64,000 nt of DNA from assembly GCA_002840535.1 (NCBI GenBank), contig PHBH01000017.1, forward strand, positions 62,001 to 126,000, read 5' to 3'. Below are positions 7,672-16,107 of this stretch, piece by piece. Positions within the stretch are counted from its first letter, which is position 1; the number at the start of each line of letters is the position of its first letter. Origin of the DNA: Deltaproteobacteria bacterium HGW-Deltaproteobacteria-15. GTDB lineage: Bacteria > Desulfobacterota > DSM-4660 > Desulfatiglandales > HGW-15. A program made the translations under genes and the position numbers. Below the pieces are notes generated by a model that saw only the letters and a program-made list of their open reading frames with translations, searched no databases and was not told where the DNA came from.

Positions 7672-9198
7672 ATGGAAACCATTCTCGACAGCCTGGGTCT
7701 CACGGGTGAGCTCTCAGGAGCAGGCGGTGGTTCCTGGTTTGACTGCCGCGGCGAAGTTCTGGAAAGCGTATCCCCCATTGACGGCAAAGTCATAGGGAAG
7801 ATCCGTTGTGCGGGCAGGGATGACTATGAACGGATCGCAAGTCAGGCTGTTGAAGCGTTCAGGGTCTGGCGCATGGTGCCCGCGCCGAAAAGGGGGGAGA
7901 TCGTCAGGCAGATCGGAAACGCTCTCCGAACACGAAGAGCGGAGCTCGGCGCTCTGGTCACTCTGGAGATGGGGAAAATCAAGGCCGAGGGGGAGGGAGA
8001 GGTCCAGGAGATGATCGATATTTCGGACCTGGCAGTGGGCCAGTCCCGCATGCTTTACGGCCTTACCATGCACAGTGAAAGGCCCGGCCACCGCATGTAT
8101 GAGCAATGGCATCCTCTCGGACCGATCGGAGTGATTACCACGTTCAACTTCCCTGTAGCCGTCTGGGCCTGGAACGCCATGCTGGCGCTTGTTGCAGGAG
8201 ACCCGGTCATCTGGAAGCCTTCTTCCAAAACGCCCCTCTCGGCAATTGCGGTCATGAAGGTCGCCTGGCAGGTTTTGAAAGAGAACGATGTCCCGGAAGG
8301 ATTGCTTGGCCTCGTCATAGGAAAACACGACGAAGTGGGGGAGGCCCTGATCAGGGACAGGCGGATCCCTCTTGTCTCTGCAACGGGGAGCGTACCCATG
8401 GGAAGGCATGTGTCCCAGGTTGTTGCGGAGAGAATGGGCAGGACGATACTGGAGCTAAGCGGCAACAACGCCGTGATCGTTGCGCCCAGCGCCGATCTCG
8501 ATCTGGCGATCCGGGCCATCCTCTTTGCCGCTGTTGGTACGGCGGGCCAGCGCTGCACGACGACGCGGAGGGTAATAGCCCACAAAGCCCTTTATGAAAC
8601 GCTCAGGGAAAGACTCATCATGGCTTATGAGCAGGTTCGAATAGGGAATCCGCTGGAGGATGGCATCCTCATGGGACCTCTGATAGACAGAGACGCAGTC
8701 ACATCGATGGCGCGAGCCCTGAAGGAAATGGAATCCCAGGGGGGGCGGGTGCTCTATGGGGGTGAGATCCTGACAGGAGGACTCTTCGATAGCGGCACGT
8801 ATGTCCGGCCCTGCATCTGCGAGGTAAAACCGGACATGCCTTTGCTCCAGAAAGAGACCTTCGCTCCCATTCTATACCTGATGCCTTACGAAACCCTTGA
8901 AGAGGCGATCCTTTACCAGAACAGCGTTTCACAGGGCCTCTCCTCAGCCATTTTCACGAACGACCTTCGCGAGGCGGAGATGTTCCTGAGCCATATGGGC
9001 AGCGACTGCGGGATCGCCAACGTGAACATGGGGACTTCAGGCGCGGAGATCGGCGGTGCCTTTGGCGGGGAGAAAGAAACGGGCGGGGGAAGGGAAGCCG
9101 GTTCCGATGTGTGGAAAAACTACATGCGGCGGCAGACCTGCACGGTGAACTGGTCCACGGAGCTGCCCCTGTCGCAGGGAATACGATTCGAAGTTTAG
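7672..9198 (+). CDS. ALDH7-family dehydrogenase (aminoadipate-semialdehyde dehydrogenase-like)
   Basis: A 508-residue NAD(P)-dependent aldehyde dehydrogenase with a GGAGG ribosome binding site. Motifs: FNFPVAVWAWNAMLAL and WKPSSKTPLSA (cofactor site), TGSVPMGRHVS, ELSGNNAVIV (general-base Glu), and GTAGQRCTTTRR (nucleophile Cys). Near the end, the family-7 signature NVNMGTSGAEIGGAFGG is followed by KETGGGREAGSD and YMRRQTC. ALDH7/AmaB enzymes oxidise alpha-aminoadipate semialdehyde, an intermediate of lysine breakdown, and some act on betaine or other aldehydes. The neighbouring aminotransferase and glutaryl-CoA-type dehydrogenase support the lysine role. Family assignment is strong; substrate is inferred. 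Confidence 0.9.
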   Translation: METILDSLGLTGELSGAGGGSWFDCRGEVLESVSPIDGKVIGKIRCAGRDDYERIASQAVEAFRVWRMVPAPKRGEIVRQIGNALRTRRAELGALVTLEMGKIKAEGEGEVQEMIDISDLAVGQSRMLYGLTMHSERPGHRMYEQWHPLGPIGVITTFNFPVAVWAWNAMLALVAGDPVIWKPSSKTPLSAIAVMKVAWQVLKENDVPEGLLGLVIGKHDEVGEALIRDRRIPLVSATGSVPMGRHVSQVVAERMGRTILELSGNNAVIVAPSADLDLAIRAILFAAVGTAGQRCTTTRRVIAHKALYETLRERLIMAYEQVRIGNPLEDGILMGPLIDRDAVTSMARALKEMESQGGRVLYGGEILTGGLFDSGTYVRPCICEVKPDMPLLQKETFAPILYLMPYETLEEAILYQNSVSQGLSSAIFTNDLREAEMFLSHMGSDCGIANVNMGTSGAEIGGAFGGEKETGGGREAGSDVWKNYMRRQTCTVNWSTELPLSQGIRFEV

Positions 9199-9221
9199 CG
9201 GCTACTGGTAAGAAAAATTCT

Positions 9222-9343
9222 AAACCGCCAAGACGCTAAGTTGGCCAAGGAAGACATGTGATGTGATTCTTCATCCGCCCGGAAGGCAGATGAAGAATCA
9301 CATCCTTGCGTTTTCTTCGCGTCCTTCGCGCCTTTGCGGTTCA
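9222..9343 (+). repeat. Repeat family A, copy A2, with a different stem
   Basis: The arms match the family (TAAACCGCCAAGACGCTAAG left; TCCTTCGCGCCTTTGCGGTTCA right). The central hairpin has an entirely different sequence: GATGTGATTCTTCATC (9260-9275) pairs perfectly with 9289-9304 across a 13-nt loop. Conserved arms with a changed but still complementary stem imply that the hairpin, not its sequence, is retained. Confidence 0.9.
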
Positions 9344-10099
9344 TAGCTTTTTTTCGTCCCTCCTCCCAGCGAAGCGGTCGTCCATCGTCCCTCGATACCT
9401 TGATTGGAGTTGCATCGCCACCTCAGGCGCCAGTCCCGCCTTGTCATGCTTGATATGCACATAGAGCTCTTCAGCCTCTTTGACCCCTTGCTCGATCTTC
9501 TTCCGGAGGCATTTCAGCTCTTCTTCGGAATAAGGCGGCTCCTGTCTGACCCTGATGTAAGCGTGAGGAGCCGTCACAACCGGAGTTCCTTCCACGATCT
9601 TCGGCTCTGCATTGCATAGAGCAACACCCGCTTTTTCAAGCAATCTGAGCGTATCCGGATTGTCCCAGGAGGGATGGCGAAATTCAAAGGCGAATTTCTT
9701 GCCCGCCGGCAGCTTTTCCAAAATCCCCTCCAGGAGCTTGAGGTCCGCGCGAAAGGAGGGCGGAAGTTGGAAAAGCACGACGCCCAGGCGCGGCCCCAAA
9801 GGCTCGAGGGCCTTCAGAAAATCGGATATGGAATCATCTACCCCCTTCAGCCGCTTGATATGGGTGACGCTCTGGTGCATCTTGAAGCTGAATCTGAACG
9901 AGTCAGGGGTTTGATCTGCCCAGGAGGCTGAGGTGGAATCCCTTGGGAAATGTCGATAAGTGTAATTGATCTCCACGGTCCCAAGTTTCGATGCATAATA
10001 CTTGAGAAATTCCCTGGCAGGCGTCTGAGGAGGGTAGAACGATCCAACCCACTCCTTCAGGCTGTAGCTCGATGTGCCTACATATAACATGACCGGCAA
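9341..10099 (-). CDS. DUF72 family protein (YecE-like)
   Basis: A 252-residue DUF72 TIM-barrel-like protein. Signature: MLYVGTSSYSLKEWVGSFYPP at the start, NYTYRHFPR, FRFSFKMHQSVTH, LFQLPPSF, FEFRHPSW and YVHIKHDKAG near the end; the family usually has F-N-N-H in the last motif. Its biochemical role is unknown. The last 15 or so residues (GTMDDRFAGRRDEKKL) are encoded by repeat B6, and the stop lies at the edge of repeat A2. The native C-terminus was probably near QSRY. It is convergent with ALDH7. Confidence 0.88.
   Translation of the reverse strand: MPVMLYVGTSSYSLKEWVGSFYPPQTPAREFLKYYASKLGTVEINYTYRHFPRDSTSASWADQTPDSFRFSFKMHQSVTHIKRLKGVDDSISDFLKALEPLGPRLGVVLFQLPPSFRADLKLLEGILEKLPAGKKFAFEFRHPSWDNPDTLRLLEKAGVALCNAEPKIVEGTPVVTAPHAYIRVRQEPPYSEEELKCLRKKIEQGVKEAEELYVHIKHDKAGLAPEVAMQLQSRYRGTMDDRFAGRRDEKKL
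9351..9396 (-). repeat. Repeat family B, copy B6 (codes for the DUF72 tail)
   Basis: Reverse-oriented copy with TTTTCGTCCCTCC, CAGCGAAGCGGTCGTCCATCG and TCCCTCG. It starts 7 nt after repeat A2, so A and B are again adjacent. Read on the minus strand it encodes the extra C-terminal residues of the DUF72 protein. Confidence 0.8.
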
Positions 10100-10144
10100 T
10101 CTCCTGATTCTCGACTTGCCTCAATTTTATGGTCTCAATCCCTC

Positions 10145-10172
10145 TTGACAACCCCTTCTCTTGACCTATTTT
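10145..10172 (+). promoter_or_regulatory. Putative sigma-70 promoter for the PPC-cydAB genes
   Basis: TTGACA at 10145-10150 is a perfect -35 match. TATTTT at 10167-10172 is a 4-of-6 -10 match with a 16-nt spacer. It would start transcription near 10180, ahead of a leader hairpin and the PPC-domain gene. Position and consensus only. Confidence 0.4.
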
Positions 10173-10190
10173 TAAGGCCAGAGAAGAAAG

Positions 10191-10296
10191 CTCAGGATTG
10201 CGGGACGTTACGGACGTTGTGAGCAGGACTTCCTATTGTACGATTCTCATTCATGCATGACAGGAGGAAGGTACATGGCTCACCGCAATCCTTGAG
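10191..10296 (+). promoter_or_regulatory. Putative 5' leader: inverted repeat with a six-codon ORF
   Basis: CTCAGGATTGCGG (10191-10203) is complementary to CCGCAATCCTTGAG (10283-10296) with a single bulged base, enclosing about 79 nt. Just inside the 3' arm, AGGAGGAAGG precedes ATG at 10275, opening a short ORF (MAHRNP, stop 10293-10295) whose codons overlap the stem. Stem pairing would therefore compete with translation of the peptide. The remaining 10297-10524 holds no recognised element. This is a pattern seen in sequence, with no match to a known leader. Confidence 0.35.
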
Positions 10297-10524
10297 TTTC
10301 AATCGAGTTCCCTCCGCTGTCATTTCGCCTTCAGATCCTCCTGCCTTGCCAAAGACCATCCATCAACCAGAGGTGCTTTTTCCTTGTCCACCGGCCGCAA
10401 AGATCAAAAAGCTGTTCGAAGTGAGTTGATGTGAACGACCGATGTGTTTATGATGGCTCCATCAAAACCGGATTCTGCTCTCGGGTTTCCGAGGGCGAGC
10501 TTGCGAAAGGAAGAACCCACCGGA

Positions 10525-10968
10525 ATGAAATATTCTGAAGTCAGATCGGGTCGCGTGTTCATATTGCGTCTGGAAGACGGGGAGATTTTACATGAATCTC
10601 TCGAGACCTTTGCAGAAGCGCAAGGAGTCAGGGCTGCTGCCGCTATCATGCTGGGCGGGGCGGATGAAGGGAGCAAGCTCGTGGTCGGACCGGAACAGGC
10701 GCGCAGCACTCCCGTCACGCCTTTGGAGTACATACTCCAGGGAGTTCACGAAGTCATGGGTGTCGGAACCCTTTTTCCTGACGAGACCGGACGGTCTGTC
10801 CTGCACATGCATATTTCAGGAGGACGTCGGGATGCCGCGGTCACAGGATGCGTCCGGCGAGGGGTACGAGTCTGGCACGTCATGGAAATAGTGCTTCTGG
10901 AAATCATCGATACAACCGCCTGCAGGAAACTGGACCAGACCACCGGCTTTGAAATGCTCCAGCCGTGA
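10525..10968 (+). CDS. PPC/DUF296 domain protein
   Basis: With the ATG at 10525 (AAGGAAG upstream) the product is 147 residues, the usual length of a stand-alone PPC/DUF296 domain. An upstream in-frame start at 10444 would add 27 residues of low-quality sequence. Visible pattern: RSGRVFILRLEDGEILHESLETFA at the start, AAAIMLGGADEGSKLVVGP, LHMHISGG and VTGCVRRGVRVWHVMEIVLLEI. The HMH within the beta-barrel could bind a metal, as in structures of bacterial members. Function is unknown in bacteria; plant AT-hook proteins carry the same fold. It lies 24 nt upstream of cydA, so probably co-transcribed. Confidence 0.8.
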   Translation: MKYSEVRSGRVFILRLEDGEILHESLETFAEAQGVRAAAAIMLGGADEGSKLVVGPEQARSTPVTPLEYILQGVHEVMGVGTLFPDETGRSVLHMHISGGRRDAAVTGCVRRGVRVWHVMEIVLLEIIDTTACRKLDQTTGFEMLQP

Positions 10969-10992
10969 GCGGTTCCCCATGATGAGGGAATC

Positions 10993-12378
10993 ATGGATGT
11001 TCTCTTTCTTTCGAGACTTCAATTTGCACTGACCACGATGTTCCACATCCTTTTCCCCGTGCTGACCATCGGTCTGGCCGTCTATCTCGTGGTAGTGGAA
11101 GCGCTCTGGCTCCGGACAAAATCCGAAATTTATTACCGCATGTACCGCTTCTGGGTAAGGATATTCGCTATCCATTTCGCCGTGGGCGTGGTGACCGGCA
11201 TCGTACTGGAGTTTGAGTTCGGGACCAATTTTTCCCGTTTCTCTTATGCAACGGCCAATGTGTTTGCACCTCTCATGGCCTTTGAAGCTTTAACGGCGTT
11301 CTTTCTGGAGGCCGGCTTCCTGGGGATTATGCTTTTCGGCTGGAAACGGGTGCCGAAGACAGTGCACTTCCTTTCAACCTGCCTCGTGGCCTTTGGAGCA
11401 AATCTCAGCGGCTTCTGGATCATGGCGGCCAATTCCTGGATGCAGGTTCCCGCGGGCTATGAACTTGTGGATGGAAGGTTCATGGTGACGAGCTTCCGAG
11501 AGGCAATTTTCAATGCCGCTTTTCCTTCCTACCTGCTCCACATGCTGCTGGCCTCCTATATGACCGCCGCCTTTGCCGTCGCCGGTATCAGCGCCTATTT
11601 TATCCTGAAAGGCAGTAATGTCCTTTTCTATCGCCGATCCCTGGGATTGGCCCTGATCATGGCGGTCCTCTGGGCCCCTCTTCAAGTCATTATCGGGGAT
11701 TTTAACGGCCTGAGGGTGGCCCAATATCAGCCTGCCAAGCTTGCGGCTTTGGAAGCCCACTGGGAGACCAATGAAAAAGGGGGAGCGCCATTCGTCGTAT
11801 TCGCCCTTCCGGATGGGAAAGAGGAGCGCAACCGCTGGGAACTTACAGTCCCGAATCTTCTCAGTCTCCTTATCACGCATTCCTGGGAAGGCAAGATTCC
11901 CGGGCTCAAGGATTTCCCCCGTGAAGACCGCCCCAACGTGGTTCTCCCTTTCTGGGCATTTCGAATAATGGTCGGTATCGGATTTCTTTATGTTCTGATC
12001 ATGGGATGGGCCTTTATCCTGTGGAGACGGGGTACCCTTTTTCAGTCACGGTCTTTTCTGTGGGTGCTGGTGGCGGTTCAGCCCCTCGGCTTTATTGCCA
12101 CAGAGGCAGGATGGGCGGTCGCGGAGATAGGCAGGCAGCCCTGGGTGGTCTATGGGCTTATGCGGACCACCGAAGCCGTATCGCCAGTGGCAGCGGGAAA
12201 CGTGGTTTGGTCCCTCTCCCTGTTCCTATGCTTTTTCGCCGTGATCGGGGCAAGCTACCTGTATTACGTTCTGAGGAGTCTTTTCAGGGGGCCTGATCTC
12301 ACCAGTCCCATTCCACCGGTTCAGCGCCCGATCGGCATGCGGCCCCTTGTGGAGGAGCCGGGCACGGGGGGTGATTGA
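10993..12378 (+). CDS. cydA: Cytochrome bd-type quinol oxidase subunit I
   Basis: A 461-residue polytopic membrane protein that carries the haems and quinol site of the bd oxidase, which reduces oxygen to water at low oxygen. Seen: SRLQFALTTMFHILFPVLTIG (haem-ligand His), GTNFSRFS, ANSWMQ, FPSYLLHMLLASYM (second His) and the GWAVAEIGRQPWVVYG motif near residue 375. The periplasmic Q-loop looks short, as in CIO-type/cyanide-insensitive enzymes. In a probable anaerobe it would serve oxygen protection. It overlaps cydB by 1 nt (TGATG). Confidence 0.95.
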   Translation: MDVLFLSRLQFALTTMFHILFPVLTIGLAVYLVVVEALWLRTKSEIYYRMYRFWVRIFAIHFAVGVVTGIVLEFEFGTNFSRFSYATANVFAPLMAFEALTAFFLEAGFLGIMLFGWKRVPKTVHFLSTCLVAFGANLSGFWIMAANSWMQVPAGYELVDGRFMVTSFREAIFNAAFPSYLLHMLLASYMTAAFAVAGISAYFILKGSNVLFYRRSLGLALIMAVLWAPLQVIIGDFNGLRVAQYQPAKLAALEAHWETNEKGGAPFVVFALPDGKEERNRWELTVPNLLSLLITHSWEGKIPGLKDFPREDRPNVVLPFWAFRIMVGIGFLYVLIMGWAFILWRRGTLFQSRSFLWVLVAVQPLGFIATEAGWAVAEIGRQPWVVYGLMRTTEAVSPVAAGNVVWSLSLFLCFFAVIGASYLYYVLRSLFRGPDLTSPIPPVQRPIGMRPLVEEPGTGGD

Positions 12379-13385
12379 TGGATCTCGTTCACTTGTGGTT
12401 AGGCCTTGTGGGCCTGGTAATCATTCTCTATGTGGTCCTTGACGGATTCAGTTTAGGCGTGGGTCTCCTTTTTCCGACGGCCGCGGATGAACAGGAGCGG
12501 GACCAGTTGATGGGGAGCATCGGCCCGGTCTGGGATGCCAATCAGACGTGGATTGTGTTCGGCGGAGGAGCATTGTTCGCATCCTTCCCGATGATCTACA
12601 GTGTGGTTTTCAGCGCTCTGTATATTCCTCTCCTCACATTTATTTTCGGTCTCCTTTTCCGGGGGGTCGCGTTTGAATTCCGCGCGAATGCCGCCGCGAA
12701 ACAAAAGTGGAACCGGGCGTTTTTCCTGGGCAGCCTGGCAGCATCGTTTGCGCAGGGACTGACTCTCGGGAGCTACCTTTCAGGCACGAAGGTCGTGGGT
12801 GCCCATTTTCAAGGCGGACCCCTGGACTGGCTCAATCCCTTCTCCCTCACTATCGGGGCGGCCCTGATTCCCGGTTACATGCTCCTGGGTTCGACCTATG
12901 TCATCATGAAGACAACGGGCCCGGTGCAGGAGCGTGCGTATTGCCACGCCTTTCGGTCTGCCGTGGCCGTGGCATGTTTCATCGTGGTCGTCAGCCTGTG
13001 GACACCGATTCACGATCCCGCCATTCCGGCCCGATTGTTCACCGCGCCGCGCGTCTATTTTATCTGGATGTTCCCTCTCCTGGCACTCCTCGCATTTCTC
13101 TTCCTCTTCAGGAGCTTGAAAAACAGGCGCCGGGACTTCGTGCCCTTTGTCTGCAGCGTGCTCATCTTCCTCTCGGGCTATCTGGGTCTGCAAGCCGGGA
13201 TCTACCCCTATGTCATCCCGCCGGACATTACCCTCTATCAAGCGGCCGCTCAGCATGAAACGCTTCGCTTTACCCTCTGGGGGGTGATTCTTGTCCTTCC
13301 GGTAGTCCTTGGGTACACGGTTTACTCCTACTGGGTCTTCAGGGGTAAGCTGAAAACCGAGGACGCGGATCACGAAGGATATTGA
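12378..13385 (+). CDS. cydB: Cytochrome bd-type quinol oxidase subunit II
   Basis: A 335-residue membrane protein with about eight hydrophobic segments, partner of CydA. Motifs: LYVVLDGFSLGVG in the first helix, GPVWDANQTWIVFGGG, LLFRGVAFEFR and YPYVIPPDITLYQAAA near the end. The ATG at 12378 overlaps the cydA TGA (an upstream TTG at 12375 is less likely). No CydX-like small gene or cydDC transporter follows; an MFS gene starts at once. Confidence 0.95.
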   Translation: MDLVHLWLGLVGLVIILYVVLDGFSLGVGLLFPTAADEQERDQLMGSIGPVWDANQTWIVFGGGALFASFPMIYSVVFSALYIPLLTFIFGLLFRGVAFEFRANAAAKQKWNRAFFLGSLAASFAQGLTLGSYLSGTKVVGAHFQGGPLDWLNPFSLTIGAALIPGYMLLGSTYVIMKTTGPVQERAYCHAFRSAVAVACFIVVVSLWTPIHDPAIPARLFTAPRVYFIWMFPLLALLAFLFLFRSLKNRRRDFVPFVCSVLIFLSGYLGLQAGIYPYVIPPDITLYQAAAQHETLRFTLWGVILVLPVVLGYTVYSYWVFRGKLKTEDADHEGY

Positions 13386-13402
13386 AGTGGGATATCTCCT
13401 TT

Positions 13403-14602
13403 ATGAATGATGAAAACACGGGGGGAAACGTTTCCTTCACCGGATTGCAGATCCTGGTTTTCTCGCTTGTTTCAATGGCAATCGCCACTATCTACATCAC
13501 ACAGCCGGTGCTCCCGGTGCTTCGAACCGAATTCGGAGTAGGAGAGACACTGGCATCTCTCTCCATCTCTGCAGTGATTTTTGGAATCGCGCTTGCGAAT
13601 CTCCCCTTGGGAATCGCTGCGGACCGATTCCCCATAAAGCCGATAATAGGGTTCGGCGGCCTGGTGATAGCACTCTGTGGTTTTATCTGCGCAACCACCG
13701 GCAGCCTGACCGTTCTGATAGGAACCCGTTTCGTTCAGGGACTTTTCCTGCCGTGCCTGACCACATGCGTGGCCGCTTATCTTGCCAGGACTCTCCCTGA
13801 GGAACGTCTCAACGTGGTCATGGGGTCCTATGTGTCTGCGACTGTGGCGGGAGGGCTCGGGGGGCGGCTGCTCGGCGGCTTTATTCATCCTCCCCTTCAC
13901 TGGCGCTATGCCTTCGTGACCTCCTCTGTTCTCCTGCTCATAGCGACATTTTCAGCGTATCTCCTCCTGCCCAGGGAGAAGACCGGTCCTGCTGCGGCAC
14001 CGGGAGCGCACGGATTCCTGGATCTGATCGCCCGCAAGGATCTGCTGAGGATTTACCTGGTGGCTTTTTCATCCTTCTTTGTCTTTTCTTCGGTGTTCAA
14101 CTACCTGCCGTTCTACTTGTCGACCCCGGCCTTTGGCGCTTCCACAGGAGTAATCACTCTGACCTACTCTTGCTATCTGATCGGTGTCATCATGGGACCT
14201 CTTGCAGGAAAACTGAGCAATCGATTCGGCAACGGCACAGTCATGGCTCTTGGCGCCGCCCTGTTCGGGCTCTCCCTGGTGCTCACCCTCATCGAGTCCA
14301 TGCCGGTGGTTGTTGCGGGTCTTGCAGGGATTTGCGCCGGGTTTTTCGCCATCCACGCCTCGGCCGCCGGGAGTCTCAACAGGAGGCTCAGGTCGAGCCG
14401 GGGGCGCGCAAACTCCCTGTACGTTCTCCTTTACTACCTGGGAGGATTTGCCGGAATAAGCGCCAGCGGCTATCTCTACGTGTCCCGGGGCTGGTCAGGG
14501 ATTGTGGCGACCGGAATCGTCATGCTCGCCATTCCCCTGGGGAGCGGAATTTGGGAAGTCGTGGGCACAAAAAGGAAGAGCGTTTCTCCCCCGCTTCGCT
14601 AG
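13403..14602 (+). CDS. MFS transporter (YnfM/arabinose-efflux-like)
   Basis: About 399 residues and 12 hydrophobic segments. Motif-A-like LPLGIAADRFPIKPIIG lies between segments 2 and 3, GTRFVQGLFLPCL in segment 4, and a PLAGKLSNRFG equivalent sits in the second half. This fits the drug/sugar proton antiporter type near YnfM; substrate unknown. ATG at 13403 was chosen; a TTG at 13382 overlaps cydB and would add 7 residues. The tail SVSPPLR ends in CCGCTTCGCTAG, a fragment identical to the repeat B core, so the stop may be repeat-derived. Genomic closeness to cydAB suggests, but does not prove, a shared transcript. Confidence 0.85.
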   Translation: MNDENTGGNVSFTGLQILVFSLVSMAIATIYITQPVLPVLRTEFGVGETLASLSISAVIFGIALANLPLGIAADRFPIKPIIGFGGLVIALCGFICATTGSLTVLIGTRFVQGLFLPCLTTCVAAYLARTLPEERLNVVMGSYVSATVAGGLGGRLLGGFIHPPLHWRYAFVTSSVLLLIATFSAYLLLPREKTGPAAAPGAHGFLDLIARKDLLRIYLVAFSSFFVFSSVFNYLPFYLSTPAFGASTGVITLTYSCYLIGVIMGPLAGKLSNRFGNGTVMALGAALFGLSLVLTLIESMPVVVAGLAGICAGFFAIHASAAGSLNRRLRSSRGRANSLYVLLYYLGGFAGISASGYLYVSRGWSGIVATGIVMLAIPLGSGIWEVVGTKRKSVSPPLR

Positions 14603-14619
14603 AGACAAAGAGTTCGCAG

Positions 14620-14644
14620 AGAGAGCGTCATTCTCCCGCTCTCT
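14620..14644 (+). terminator. Possible terminator-like hairpin after the MFS gene
   Basis: AGAGAGCG pairs with CGCTCTCT across a 9-nt loop shortly after the MFS stop. There is no T-run after the stem, so intrinsic termination is uncertain. Confidence 0.25.
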
Positions 14645-14760
14645 GTAATAACGTTCATTGACGGAGCCCGCCACAGGGGATTACACTCCCATAAGAATCG
14701 ATACGATTCCATCGGGCGCCCGTCCGATATCAAAAACGATCTTTTTTCCGAGGGTATTTC

Positions 14761-15807
14761 GTGTTGAACCTATTCGCTTTGACCTGCGAAGAAGTCGCCG
14801 GGGAAATGAGCAGGCGCTACGGCAAAGGCATGTACCATGCCGCGGCGCTCTACCGCGAGATTTTCAAGAAGGGCTCCACTTCCTTCGCGAAAACGATCGA
14901 GTTTTCACGGTCGCCTTCCCTGGCGGTTCAGCTTGCCGGAGATCTGCGGTTGCCTTCGTGCCGGATCATTGCCACGCAGGAAGAGGAAGGGGTACTGAAG
15001 TTCGCCTCCGCTCTCGCCGATGATCGGACTATCGAGTCGGTCATTATCCCGGCGCGCGGGCGCACCACCTTGTGCGTATCCTCCCAGGTCGGGTGCAGGA
15101 TGGGCTGCAGGTTCTGCGCGACCGGGGAAATGGGTTATGTGCGCAACCTCACTGTGGAGGAAATCGTCTGGCAGGTGCACGCAGCGCGATTCAAGCTGAA
15201 TCGCCGGGTCGACAACATCGTGTTCATGGGCATGGGAGAGCCGCTCGACAATCTGGCAAACGTGACCGGAGCCGTGCGTGTTATCGGCGATCAACGCGGT
15301 TTCGACATGGCGCCGAGCCACATCACGGTTTCGACCGCAGGTCATGCCGACGGCATACGGGATCTTGCGGCATTGAACATCCGAAAACTGCGTCTGGCCG
15401 TATCGCTCAATGCTTCGAACGACGAGCTGCGCACCAGGCTCATGCCGATCAACCAGAGATACCCGCTTTCAAGAATCAAGCAGGAGCTGCTTGCATTTCC
15501 CGTTGAAAAGGGTGGTGTCATTTTCATTGAATACGTTCTGCTCGAAGGCATAAACGACTCCCGTGAGGATGCAATAGGGCTCGCCCGTTACCTGACAGGG
15601 CTCCCTGTCAGGGTAAACGTGATCGCCTTCAACCCGTCCGGGTCAAACATCTATACCGCACCCGGCGAGGAAAACGTGCGCCGGTTCTGCGGGTGGCTTG
15701 CAGGCGAAAAGCTGTTTGTACGGTTGCGCCGGTCTCGCGGGCAAGCTATCATGGCCGCCTGCGGTCAGCTCGGGTCTGCTGCGCTTGGAGGGGAGGAAAA
15801 GCTTTAA
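14761..15807 (+). CDS. rlmN: 23S rRNA (adenine2503-C2)-methyltransferase, radical SAM
   Basis: A 348-residue RlmN-family enzyme that methylates A2503 of 23S rRNA, and in many bacteria A37 of some tRNAs. It has the radical SAM cluster motif CRMGCRFCATG (CxxxCxxC), the VFMGMGEPLDN signature, HITVSTAGHADGI, LAVSLNASNDELR, and the C-terminal cysteine in RGQAIMAACGQLG that forms the methyl-transfer intermediate. GTG at 14761 is taken as start; no better upstream start is visible. Function is confident. Confidence 0.94.
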   Translation: MLNLFALTCEEVAGEMSRRYGKGMYHAAALYREIFKKGSTSFAKTIEFSRSPSLAVQLAGDLRLPSCRIIATQEEEGVLKFASALADDRTIESVIIPARGRTTLCVSSQVGCRMGCRFCATGEMGYVRNLTVEEIVWQVHAARFKLNRRVDNIVFMGMGEPLDNLANVTGAVRVIGDQRGFDMAPSHITVSTAGHADGIRDLAALNIRKLRLAVSLNASNDELRTRLMPINQRYPLSRIKQELLAFPVEKGGVIFIEYVLLEGINDSREDAIGLARYLTGLPVRVNVIAFNPSGSNIYTAPGEENVRRFCGWLAGEKLFVRLRRSRGQAIMAACGQLGSAALGGEEKL

Positions 15808-15843
15808 ACCGCTGAGACGTAGGTGTAGAAAAAGAAGAATAGC

Positions 15844-16107
15844 GAACCACGAAGACGCGAAGTGCGCGAAGAAAATAAAGGATTTGAGTCTTAGACTGCG
15901 GAACTCCGCAGTCTAAGACTCAAATCGGTTTCGCCCTCCCGGGGGCTACACGTTATAAGCCATCATCTGGAATATCATGCCAAGCTATAGGGCTCAGGGT
16001 AATCAGACGCGTGACTGAGAAGAACATCAGTTTTTTCACCCGCCCGGCGGGTGAAAAAACTGATGATTTGGCGCTTTTCTTCGCGTCCTTCGCGCCTTGG
16101 CGGTTCA
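15844..16107 (+). repeat. Repeat family A, composite copy A3 with two hairpins
   Basis: A left arm at 15844 (GAACCACGAAGACGCGAAG) is followed by a perfect 22-bp hairpin (15881-15902 with 15905-15926, 2-nt loop). After about 98 nt comes a second, unrelated perfect 20-bp hairpin (16025-16044 with 16046-16065) and then the right arm ending GGCGGTTCA at 16107. The two stems differ from each other and from A1. The terminal TCA supplies the TGA stop of the minus-strand GNAT gene. It may be two elements fused by deletion of inner arms. Confidence 0.85.
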
